Position numbers and translations under genes: made by a program
The notes under the pieces: generated by a model
Told to the model about the DNA's origin: nothing
Databases searched by the model: none
The model's input: only the letters and a program-made list of their open reading frames with translations
Part shown: piece after piece, positions 1-6,171 of the stretch
Layout: each line of letters opens with the position of its first letter
Numbering within the stretch: the first letter of the stretch is position 1
NCBI GenBank assembly: GCA_050122535.1
Contig: JASFIT010000284.1
Span: forward strand, 1 to 6,208
Direction of reading: 5' to 3'
Length of the DNA stretch: 6,208 nucleotides
From: JASFEQ01 sp050122535
Lineage (GTDB): Bacteria > Desulfobacterota > DSM-4660 > Desulfatiglandales > HGW-15

Positions 1-170
1 AACCCGGTGCAAAGAGGCATTGGCGGGCAGGCACTCTAGAACACTTTAGGCACTTAAAAAACGATAGCGTAATTAAGCCCCTCTGAGTGCAAATCAAAGC
101 AGGGTCCTCAGGGCCTGGATTCTTTATTAAAGATGGATAACCAGATCGGCAGTTACCATCAGCACATCAT
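1..170. other. Non-coding stretch downstream of the thiolase gene
   Basis: I see no convincing gene here on either strand and no strong intrinsic terminator: there is no GC-rich stem followed by a T-run on the minus strand after the thiolase stop. It contains a short perfect dyad at 121-133 (TCTTTA, one base, TAAAGA) and a 7-base direct repeat, AGGCACT, at 29-35 and 48-54. Neither is enough to assign a function. Whether the minus-strand operon continues to the left cannot be told from this window. Confidence 0.5.
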
Positions 171-1379
171 TTATACCTTAAGAATGCAAGCATCAGCCTG
201 GGCCAATCCGCCGCATATGGCCGCAAGGGCATAACCTCCACCGCGACGACGCAGTTCATACATGAGGTTCATGATGAGGCGGGCTCCGCTTGCCGTATTG
301 GGGTGCCCAATGGCGATAGCACTCCCATTAAGGTTGGTTTTCTCATGGAGGGCCTTGGCCTTGGCTTTGTCCTTATCGACCATCAAAAGCAGACTGACCA
401 GGGGGACGGCCGCAAACGCTTCGTTGATCTCAATAACATGGATGTCGTCAAGGGACAGACCAGCCAGCTTCAAAGCCTTCTGAGCGGCAAATGCTGGCCC
501 TTCGGGCATGCGCAGGGGGCTTATGGCGACCGAAGACATGGATACAATTTCTGCCAAGGGCTCCAGGCCTAATTCTTCGGCCTTTGCTCTTGTCATGAAG
601 AGGACAGCCGTTGCCCCGTCGTTCAACCCTGGGGCATTCCCGGCCGTGACTCCTTTGCAGCCATAGATGCCGGGAAGTTTGGCAAGTTTCTCAAGGGTGC
701 TATTTGGCCTGTACTGCTCGTCAATGTCGAGTGTGATGGGATCTCCTTTCTTCTGAGGAATTTCCAGAACCATCATTTCATCTTTGAACTTACCGGTCTC
801 CCATGCCTGCCCATAATTCTGGTGGCTCCTCAAGGCCCACTCATCCTGCTCCTCTCGCGAGACCCCGTACTCACTGGCCACGTTATCCGTATCCACCGAG
901 ACCGGGTTGAAATCCTTGTAACCCAGGGCAAAGAGAGGGTCTTCCATCTTCACGTCTCCTATTCGGAATCCCTCCCAGCGCAGCCCCCTGACAATGAGGG
1001 GCTCCTGGCTGAAGGAGGTGGCCCCACCGCCTAGGGCGCATTCAATCTCACCGGCCGCCACGGCGCGGCAGCCAAAGTGCACGGCCGACGTGGCGGAGAC
1101 GCAGGCCTTATCAATGGCAACCGACGGAGTTTCCGGGGGCAATCCCGCTTTAATCAGGGTCTGTCGGGCGGCAACAGGTGTGTAGACATCCTTGCAGACC
1201 GATGTATCTCCAACCCCCCAGAAGACTTCATCAACCTGGTCTCCTGGCACATTGACCCTGTCCAAGACCTCTTTCATGGGGAGGGCCCCCAGTTCAAAAT
1301 AATCGTATTCGCGCAAGGAGCCACAATAGCGGCCAAAAGGGGTTCGAACCGCACTTACGATGACGATATCTTTGTACAT
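171..1379 (-). CDS. Thiolase (acetyl-CoA C-acetyl/acyltransferase family)
   Basis: This 402-residue protein has the usual length of a degradative or biosynthetic thiolase. Such cytosolic enzymes condense two acyl-CoAs or cleave a 3-ketoacyl-CoA with CoA. Visible motifs are the N-terminal IVSAVRTPFGR, the nucleophilic Cys93 in DKACVSATSAV, the CoA-loop GVTAGNAPGLNDGA (244-257), NEAFA with Asn319, the catalytic His359 in AIAIGHP, and the second catalytic Cys389 in AICGG. All catalytic residues are therefore present. Departures from the common pattern are Pro250 where Ser is usual (NASG), GHPNTASG instead of GHPLGASG, and CGGLAQ instead of CxGGGxG, which suggests a distinct subfamily rather than a textbook FadA or AtoB. 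The ATG is fixed by GGAGG at 1385-1389, 5 nt upstream. It is the last visible gene of the leftward operon, 64 nt after the carboxyltransferase. Enzyme class is secure; substrate chain length and direction are not. Confidence 0.9.
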   Translation of the reverse strand: MYKDIVIVSAVRTPFGRYCGSLREYDYFELGALPMKEVLDRVNVPGDQVDEVFWGVGDTSVCKDVYTPVAARQTLIKAGLPPETPSVAIDKACVSATSAVHFGCRAVAAGEIECALGGGATSFSQEPLIVRGLRWEGFRIGDVKMEDPLFALGYKDFNPVSVDTDNVASEYGVSREEQDEWALRSHQNYGQAWETGKFKDEMMVLEIPQKKGDPITLDIDEQYRPNSTLEKLAKLPGIYGCKGVTAGNAPGLNDGATAVLFMTRAKAEELGLEPLAEIVSMSSVAISPLRMPEGPAFAAQKALKLAGLSLDDIHVIEINEAFAAVPLVSLLLMVDKDKAKAKALHEKTNLNGSAIAIGHPNTASGARLIMNLMYELRRRGGGYALAAICGGLAQADACILKV

Positions 1380-1443
1380 AGTTTCCTCCCTTCGCTTTTT
1401 TCCTTATGATCCAATCGACAACCAACGACCATCTCCGGACGCT

Positions 1444-3009
1444 TCATAGGGGCATGTTTCCATGTTTCCTGTATGGTCGGGGTGGTTCCGCCTTATTCTC
1501 TAAAATCCTTAACGCTGATATGATTCTCTTTCGTGTGTCCTTTGGGTGAATCACCGCGTCGATGACCGATCGAGAAGCAGAGTGGTAAGGTGTAAGGTAG
1601 AGATCCTGGTATTCCTTTACCTTCTTGTGGAAAAAGGCTTTCTGATCTTCGGCTGCGGCCAATTCTCTCCTGTAGAGTATCTTGACAGAAGGTTCGGCGC
1701 CCACCATTTGCATTTCAGCAGATGGCCAGGCGAATACCTGGTCAAAACCGATCTGATGGACACCCATGGCAGGAATGGCTCCGCCATACATCTTCCTGAG
1801 TATTAAGGAGATCTTTGGAACCGTCGCTTCTGTCCAGGCGAACAGCATTTTTGCCCCGTGTCGAATGATGCCGTTGTGTTCCTGGCGGACGCCAGGGAGA
1901 AAGCCGGGCACATCCACCATGGTGATCAACGGGATATTGAAGGTATCACAGGTTCGGATGAAACGCGCTCCCTTATCCGAAGCATCAATATCAAGACACC
2001 CGCCGAGAAATCGCGGGTTGTTGCACACGAATCCCACCACATGGCCTGCCAGACGGGCAAAGCCGACCACCAAATTTTGCGCAAATCTGGGATGAATCTC
2101 AAAAAACTGACCATCATCAGCCACGGTTTTGATGACCTGCGTCATGTCATAAACCTTGTGCATCTGAATGGGGACCATATCGATCAGTTCAGGTGTTTCT
2201 CTGTCCACAGGATCGGTGCATTCCTTGCTGGCAGGCCTTTCAAGATTATTTTGGGGGAGATATTCAAGGAGGCTTTTGATGGTATCCAAACACCCCTTGT
2301 CGTCTTTGGCGCTCAGGTGAGCAACACCCGATTTGGTACTATGGACTTTTGCCCCACCCAGCTCTTCGAAAGAAACTTCCTCTTTCGTCACTTCCTTTAT
2401 GACTGCAGGTCCTGTGATGAACGCATGGGAGGTCTTTTCCACTTGAATAAAGAAATCGCAGAGGGCAGCCGAATATACAGCGCCTCCTGTGCATGCGCCC
2501 ATAATGGCAGCGATCTGGGGTATGATTCCCGAGTTAAGGGAATTCTGATAGAACATGCCGGTAATGCCGTATACGTTATCCATGCCTTCATGGATTCGGG
2601 CCCCTGCGGAGTCGTTCAGGCAAATCATGGGAACCATGTACTCCCGGGCAAGTCTCAGGATATAATGAATTTTGGCCCCATGGGTTTTGCCAGTGGATCC
2701 ACCAAGCACGGTGGCATCCTCCGAGTAAATGAAAACCTTTCGTCCGTTTATGGTTCCATGCCCTGTGATAACTCCGTCACCGAGGAATTTCTTTTTGTCC
2801 ATGCCGAAATCCTGACACTGATGCTCGGCAAGCATGTTCACTTCCACGAAGCTCCCCGGATCCATAATATGATCGATCCGTTCCCGCGCCGTCATTTTCC
2901 CCATTTTACGCTGCTTTTCCAGGCGTTCTTCTCCGCCGCCCCGCAGAGCTTCCGACTCTTTTTCCTGAAGCTGGGCCAGCTCCTTTTCCCAGTTCTTTTC
3001 ATCAGGCAT
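1444..3009 (-). CDS. Acyl-CoA carboxylase carboxyltransferase subunit (propionyl-CoA carboxylase beta / methylmalonyl-CoA decarboxylase alpha family)
   Basis: This 521-residue protein moves a carboxyl group between carboxybiotin and an acyl-CoA. It has two crotonase-like halves: an N-terminal half (about 30-260) with GKMTARERI (37-45), the acyl-CoA oxyanion motif GACTGGAVYSAA (171-182) and the ELGGAKVH segment, and a C-terminal half (about 280-510) with VDVPGFLPG (365-373) and the biotin-side KMYGGAIPAMG (406-416). It ends in KHGNMPL, close to the C-terminus of propionyl-CoA carboxylase beta chains. No biotin carboxylase, biotin carrier or sodium-pump membrane subunit is encoded in the window, so partners must be elsewhere. 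The GGAYD specificity motif of propionyl-CoA carboxylases reads GGAIP here. I chose the ATG at 3009 (AAGGAG at 3020-3025, 10 nt upstream) over an in-frame GTG at 3054 that lacks a good ribosome site. It lies 71 nt after the epimerase. Either direction, carboxylation or decarboxylation, is possible. Confidence 0.9.
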   Translation of the reverse strand: MPDEKNWEKELAQLQEKESEALRGGGEERLEKQRKMGKMTARERIDHIMDPGSFVEVNMLAEHQCQDFGMDKKKFLGDGVITGHGTINGRKVFIYSEDATVLGGSTGKTHGAKIHYILRLAREYMVPMICLNDSAGARIHEGMDNVYGITGMFYQNSLNSGIIPQIAAIMGACTGGAVYSAALCDFFIQVEKTSHAFITGPAVIKEVTKEEVSFEELGGAKVHSTKSGVAHLSAKDDKGCLDTIKSLLEYLPQNNLERPASKECTDPVDRETPELIDMVPIQMHKVYDMTQVIKTVADDGQFFEIHPRFAQNLVVGFARLAGHVVGFVCNNPRFLGGCLDIDASDKGARFIRTCDTFNIPLITMVDVPGFLPGVRQEHNGIIRHGAKMLFAWTEATVPKISLILRKMYGGAIPAMGVHQIGFDQVFAWPSAEMQMVGAEPSVKILYRRELAAAEDQKAFFHKKVKEYQDLYLTPYHSASRSVIDAVIHPKDTRKRIISALRILENKAEPPRPYRKHGNMPL

Positions 3010-3019
3010 GGCTCTGTCG

Positions 3020-3025
3020 CTCCTT
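3020..3025 (-). promoter_or_regulatory. Ribosome binding site deciding the carboxyltransferase start
   Basis: On the minus strand this reads AAGGAG, 10 nt upstream of the ATG at 3009. The alternative in-frame GTG at 3054 has only a weak purine stretch directly against it. The site therefore favours the 521-residue product over a 536-residue one. Confidence 0.6.
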
Positions 3026-3080
3026 TCTCCCGGCGTTAAACTCTTGATATGCACCTTTTCGGCCTGAGGCCTTGCTCAAG

Positions 3081-3482
3081 TCATTTTTCTCTTTTCTGAA
3101 TAAGCTCGATCAAGATGCCAAAAGTGCTCTTTGGGTGGATGAAGGCAACCTGATCCTTGTGAGCATTCAGATAAGGCTTTTCATTGATCAGTTTTATCCC
3201 ATTTCCCTCTAGACGGTCCAGTTCGCTCTGGATATTGTCCACTTCAAAAGAAAGGTGGTGAATGCCTTGCCCCCTCTTTTCGATAAACTTGGCGATCTGA
3301 CCTTCCGGCTCTGTGGACTGAAGTAGCTCCAGGTTGGTGCCTTCCATAGGGATAAAGGAGAAGATGAGCTCACCGAAATTCTCCCGTTCTGAAGTGGAAA
3401 GACCGAAATTCTCGCTGAAAAAGGCCCTGGCCTCCTCCAAGTTATCCACGGCTAGACCGATATGGCTGACTTTCTTGATCAT
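3081..3482 (-). CDS. mce: Methylmalonyl-CoA epimerase (VOC superfamily)
   Basis: This 133-residue protein has the normal length for the short bacterial epimerases. They interconvert (R)- and (S)-methylmalonyl-CoA in the cytosol by metal-assisted proton exchange, linking the carboxyltransferase to the mutase. It shows two vicinal-oxygen-chelate repeats: residues 1-55, opening with KVSHIGLAVDNLEEA, and residues 73-128, with GIHHLSFEVDNI and the closing HPKSTFGILIEL. Probable metal ligands are His7, an acidic or Gln position around Glu52 (LELLQ), His75 or His76, and Glu126. The match to the family is good along the whole length. An ATG at 3488 is in frame, but GGAGG at 3491-3495 is only 2 nt from it and 8 nt from the ATG at 3482. 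The latter also gives the usual MIKK-hydrophobic-x-HIG start. It is the first gene of the leftward operon. If the pathway substrate is a larger malonyl-CoA, the epimerase could act on that instead. Confidence 0.92.
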   Translation of the reverse strand: MIKKVSHIGLAVDNLEEARAFFSENFGLSTSERENFGELIFSFIPMEGTNLELLQSTEPEGQIAKFIEKRGQGIHHLSFEVDNIQSELDRLEGNGIKLINEKPYLNAHKDQVAFIHPKSTFGILIELIQKREK

Positions 3483-3490
3483 CTCCATTT

Positions 3491-3495
3491 CCTCC
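3491..3495 (-). promoter_or_regulatory. Ribosome binding site deciding the epimerase start
   Basis: On the minus strand this reads GGAGG. It sits 2 nt from the first in-frame ATG (3488) and 8 nt from the second (3482). Normal spacing favours the second, removing two residues from the longer reading. Confidence 0.65.
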
Positions 3496-3539
3496 GAATC
3501 TTTTCTAAACCGGGGTCGTCGCCCCCTTAAAGTGCTTTA

Positions 3540-3563
3540 TTGAATGAAATATTGAATTATATT
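3540..3563 (+). repeat. Tandem 12-bp direct repeat, putative operator for the leftward operon
   Basis: Two adjacent 12-base units start with TTGAAT: TTGAATGAAATA (3540-3551) and TTGAATTATATT (3552-3563). Positions 3540-3559 match 3707-3726 at 19 of 20 bases. The repeat covers the -10 hexamer of the leftward promoter and its expected start point, so a bound protein would be expected to block transcription. Assigning it to the neighbouring GntR-type regulator is inference from position. No consensus for that regulator is known to me. Confidence 0.6.
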
Positions 3564-3582
3564 TTAAACCATGAGATGTCAA
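3556..3582 (-). promoter_or_regulatory. Leftward sigma70-type promoter for epimerase, carboxyltransferase and thiolase
   Basis: On the minus strand there is an exact TTGACA (3577-3582) and an exact TATAAT (3556-3561), separated by 15 bp, somewhat shorter than the ideal 17. Transcription would begin near 3549, leaving a leader of about 67 nt before the epimerase ATG. The leader contains a small GGGG/CCCC inverted repeat (3512-3525), which may be incidental. The -10 element lies inside the tandem repeat at 3540-3563. Confidence 0.6.
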
Positions 3583-3689
3583 GAGAAAAATCAAAAAGCC
3601 CTACAAGTTGCACATTTATGTAATTATAAACCAATAATATCAATATTTTAATGGAATTTTGCGATTTTGTGCCTGGGTCTATTTTTTCC

Positions 3690-3717
3690 TTGACACAGAT
3701 CAGTCTTTGAATTAAAT
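3690..3717 (+). promoter_or_regulatory. Rightward sigma70-type promoter for the regulator-mutase operon
   Basis: An exact TTGACA lies at 3690-3695. The best -10 match is TTAAAT at 3712-3717 (16-bp spacer, 4 of 6 to consensus); TAAATA at 3713-3718 gives a 17-bp spacer but only 3 of 6. Transcription would begin around 3724, about 26 nt before the regulator ATG. The -10 falls inside the first unit of the tandem repeat at 3707-3730, which suggests autoregulation. Confidence 0.55.
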
Positions 3718-3730
3718 ATTGAATTAAATA
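3707..3730 (+). repeat. Perfect tandem 12-bp direct repeat, putative operator for the regulator-mutase operon
   Basis: Two identical adjacent copies of TTGAATTAAATA lie at 3707-3718 and 3719-3730. The array overlaps the -10 and start point of the rightward promoter. Its first 20 bases recur with one mismatch at 3540-3559, over the other divergent promoter. Across the unit junction the sequence TTAAATATTGAA is a near-palindrome centred on AATATT, so it could also be read as a dyad for a dimeric protein. The likely binder is the regulator encoded 20 nt downstream. Confidence 0.65.
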
Positions 3731-3736
3731 AAGCTT

Positions 3737-3743
3737 GGAAAGG
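3737..3743 (+). promoter_or_regulatory. Ribosome binding site deciding the GntR regulator start
   Basis: GGAAAGG ends 6 nt before the ATG at 3750. An in-frame TTG at 3735 overlaps this site and has only AT-rich sequence upstream, so the ATG is preferred. Confidence 0.6.
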
Positions 3744-3749
3744 CCTGAA

Positions 3750-4481
3750 ATGGACGAGAAATCAGATGCCGTAACCATAGACCGCCTTCAAAAAACCGGG
3801 AATAACCGCAGACCTAACACGTTGATCGAGGAGGCCTATGGAAAAATCAAACAGATGCTTCTTGAGCAGAAATTTGCCCCTGGGCAGCGGTTGGTAAACA
3901 GCGATCTTGTGGAGATATTGAACATGTCCCGAACGCCGATCATAAACGCCCTGAACCGACTCGTTCAGGACGGGTTTATCGGTTTTGAGGGTTTTCGTGG
4001 ATTCTTCGTGAGGCCCATTGATGTGCAAGAGGTGTGGGATGCCTTTGGTGTTCGTGAAGCCCTGGAAGTCTATGCTGTGGAGCAGGCCATCAAACTGAGC
4101 GATACCCGTGGCATGCTGGAGCTTGAGGATAAACTCAAAATACATGCAGCGTACAAGCCCCACTATTATACCCGCAAAAAGTTCATCCTGGATTCTGAAT
4201 TTCACCTCCAAATCGCCGTCATGGCCAAGAATGAGGTCCTAAAATGGCTCCTGAAGCGGAACTTTGAACATATCTTCTTACGCGCAAGATTGGACAACTA
4301 CGATCCGCGCCGAATGGAATTTTCTGCACAAGAACATCATGAGCTTGTGGAGAGAATGAAGAAGAAGGACATCTTGGGAAGCGTGGAACGCATTCGAAGT
4401 CATATTCAGAAGGCGAGGGAGCAGGTGGTCAGGTGTCTTTCAACTGGAGAACTTGAAATGGTAGAAACTGTCGAGGGCTAG
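3750..4481 (+). CDS. GntR-family transcriptional regulator, FadR subfamily (FCD ligand domain)
   Basis: This 243-residue protein is probably the local regulator, a dimeric DNA-binding protein sensing a metabolite of the pathway. Residues about 24-90 form the winged helix: EEAYGKIKQMLLEQKFAPGQRL, then the helix-turn-helix with recognition helix SRTPIINALNRL (60-71) and the wing FEGFRGFFV. Residues about 95-225 form the all-helical FCD domain. The characteristic metal/ligand site is present: Asp148 and His152 in LDSEFH, His196 in EHHEL, and His218 in RSHI. The recognition helix is unusual: FadR-type proteins commonly have TPVREAL, here TPIINAL. The gene is first in the rightward operon, and its stop lies 3 nt before the mutase ATG. 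Near-identical repeats over its own promoter and the divergent one suggest that it controls both arms. Repressor versus activator, and the ligand, are not shown; repression fits the operator position best. Confidence 0.9.
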   Translation: MDEKSDAVTIDRLQKTGNNRRPNTLIEEAYGKIKQMLLEQKFAPGQRLVNSDLVEILNMSRTPIINALNRLVQDGFIGFEGFRGFFVRPIDVQEVWDAFGVREALEVYAVEQAIKLSDTRGMLELEDKLKIHAAYKPHYYTRKKFILDSEFHLQIAVMAKNEVLKWLLKRNFEHIFLRARLDNYDPRRMEFSAQEHHELVERMKKKDILGSVERIRSHIQKAREQVVRCLSTGELEMVETVEG

Positions 4482-4484
4482 GCC

Positions 4485-6155
4485 ATGAAAAAGACAAGAG
4501 AGAACATGGAGCATTGGGAAAAGAGAACGCTCGGGAAAGTGTTGGAACGTTCTCCGGAAAGGGAGGAGATTTTCAAGACTGAAAGCGGCATTCCAGTCGA
4601 AAGGTTGTACACCCCCATGGACATGGAAGCGATCGATTATGATGCGGATCTGGGCTTCCCCGGACAATACCCCTTCACACGGGGGGTCTATCCCACCATG
4701 TACCGGGGGCGGCTGTGGACCATGAGAAATTATGCAGGATTCGGCACAGCAGAAGACACCAACAAACGCTATCGCTACCTGCTGGAGCAGGGCATGCCGG
4801 GTTTGTCCATGGCCTTTGATCTCCCAACGCAGTTGGGCTACGACTCGGATGATCCGCTGGCAGAAGGCGCAGTAGGCAGGGTGGGTGTTGCAGTGGATTC
4901 ATTGGCTGACATGGAAATTATATTCAAGGGAATACCGCTGGAAAAGGTATCCACCTCCATGACGATCAACGCACCAGCTACAATTCTGCTCGCCATGTAT
5001 ATTGCCGTTGGAGAGAAGCAGGGTGTGCCCCAGGAGAAGCTCACCGGAACCACACAGAACGACATCTTGAAAGAGTTCATAGCGAGAGGGACCTATATTT
5101 TCCCACCCGAGCCCAGTATCAAGCTTGTCTTGGATGTGGTGGAATATTGCGCCGAGCATGTGCCACGATGGAACACGTTAAACATTGCAGGATATCATTT
5201 CCGAGAAGCGGGCGCAGACGCCATACAGGAGGTGGCATTCACCCTGGCAGATGCCATTACGTATATTGAGAAGGCCCGGGAAAGGGGTCTTGAGGTGGAT
5301 GATTTTGCGCCACGCCTCTCTTACAGTCTCGGGTGCTACATGGATCTCTTTGAGGAGGTTGCAAAGTTCCGGGCGGCAAGAAGAGTGTTTGCGAAAATCA
5401 TGAAAGAACGATTTCAGGCCAAGAACCCAAAGAGCTATCTCTTTAGGATTTTTACCGGTTCCTGCGGTTCCACGCTGGTGACACAGCAACCCATTAATAA
5501 CATTGTCCGGGTGACGATGCATGCCCTTATGGGGATCCTTGGAGGCGATCAGGCGATTCACACGGCCTGCTGGGATGAGGGTTATGCCATTCCCACTGAG
5601 GATGCAGCGACAATTGCCCTTAGAACCCAGCAGATCCTGGCCCACGAATGCGGCCTGAGCAATACCATCGACCCTCTGGCGGGCTCTTATTATGTGGAGT
5701 CGCTGACCAATGAGATTGAGAAAAGGGCGATGGATTACCTGGAGAAGATAGATGAAATGGGCGGAATGCTCGGGGCCATTGACAACGGCTTTGTGTACAA
5801 AGAAATCCAGGAAAGCAGCGTGAAATTTCAAAGGCGCGTTGACAGCGGGGAGAGGGTCATTGTTGGGCTCAACAAATATGTGATGCCAGAGGAAGAGGAT
5901 CTAACGGAGCAGGATATCTTCCAAGTGGATGCGGCTGTGGAAGATGTGCAGAAAGAGAAGCTGGCCAGAGTCAAGTCTAAAAGAAACAACAAAGAGATCC
6001 GTAAGGGCTTGAAGGAACTGGAAAGGGCCATTGAAAAGAATGAGAATTTGATGCCATACATCATCCAGGCGGTCAAACACTATGCCACTGTGGGAGAGAT
6101 TTGTACGGTCATGAGGGAGAAGTGGGGTGAGTTTAGGGCCTCCACATACATCTAA
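4485..6155 (+). CDS. Methylmalonyl-CoA mutase-family enzyme, large (catalytic) subunit without B12 domain
   Basis: This 556-residue protein is the substrate-binding TIM barrel of an adenosylcobalamin-dependent acyl-CoA mutase, which shifts a thioester carbonyl carbon between neighbouring carbons by a radical route. The length and end match split mutases whose cobalamin domain is a separate protein, and that protein begins 16 nt downstream. Family segments are SGIPVERLYTP (34-44), FPGQYPFTRGVYPTMYRGR (58-76), AFDLPTQLGYDSD, STSMTINAPA, GTTQNDILKEF (188-198) and AGYHFREAGA. By remembered alignment to Propionibacterium mutase, Tyr69 (Y89), Gln191 (Q197), Arg201 (R207, substrate carboxylate) and His238 (H244) are kept. 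Three other pocket positions differ: Phe323 for H328, Gly325 for Q330 and Ala361 for N366. The true substrate may therefore be methylmalonyl-CoA or another dicarboxylic acyl-CoA. The start is set by GAGGG (4473-4477), 7 nt upstream and inside the regulator gene, suggesting coupled translation. Confidence 0.88.
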   Translation: MKKTRENMEHWEKRTLGKVLERSPEREEIFKTESGIPVERLYTPMDMEAIDYDADLGFPGQYPFTRGVYPTMYRGRLWTMRNYAGFGTAEDTNKRYRYLLEQGMPGLSMAFDLPTQLGYDSDDPLAEGAVGRVGVAVDSLADMEIIFKGIPLEKVSTSMTINAPATILLAMYIAVGEKQGVPQEKLTGTTQNDILKEFIARGTYIFPPEPSIKLVLDVVEYCAEHVPRWNTLNIAGYHFREAGADAIQEVAFTLADAITYIEKARERGLEVDDFAPRLSYSLGCYMDLFEEVAKFRAARRVFAKIMKERFQAKNPKSYLFRIFTGSCGSTLVTQQPINNIVRVTMHALMGILGGDQAIHTACWDEGYAIPTEDAATIALRTQQILAHECGLSNTIDPLAGSYYVESLTNEIEKRAMDYLEKIDEMGGMLGAIDNGFVYKEIQESSVKFQRRVDSGERVIVGLNKYVMPEEEDLTEQDIFQVDAAVEDVQKEKLARVKSKRNNKEIRKGLKELERAIEKNENLMPYIIQAVKHYATVGEICTVMREKWGEFRASTYI

Positions 6156-6171
6156 GTGAAACAGGGAGAAG

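Noticed and set aside
29..54. AGGCACT direct repeat as an attachment site or regulatory element
   Set aside because: Seven bases repeated twice is weak evidence, and there is no integrase, tRNA or mobile element nearby.
1858..3039. Long open frame of 393 codons on the plus strand opposite the carboxyltransferase
   Set aside because: It is fully antisense to a gene with strong family motifs throughout, its translation shows no recognisable domain, and it has no supporting ribosome site. It is a codon-bias shadow.
3061..3071. GGCC-TGA-GGCC inverted repeat between epimerase and carboxyltransferase as a terminator
   Set aside because: The stem is only 4 bp and no T-run follows on the minus strand, so it is unlikely to end transcription between these genes.
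3512..3525. GGGG/CCCC hairpin in the epimerase leader as a riboswitch or attenuator
   Set aside because: A single 4-bp stem with a 6-base loop, with no T-run and no conserved riboswitch elements visible. Probably incidental.
3557..3778. Possible 73-residue minus-strand protein across the intergenic region
   Set aside because: Its composition simply reflects AT-rich DNA (Ile, Leu, Tyr, Lys), it covers both promoters and the start of the regulator, and it has no family signature.
5178..5831. Open frame of 217 codons on the minus strand opposite the mutase
   Set aside because: It is antisense to well-conserved mutase sequence and its product has no recognisable family features.
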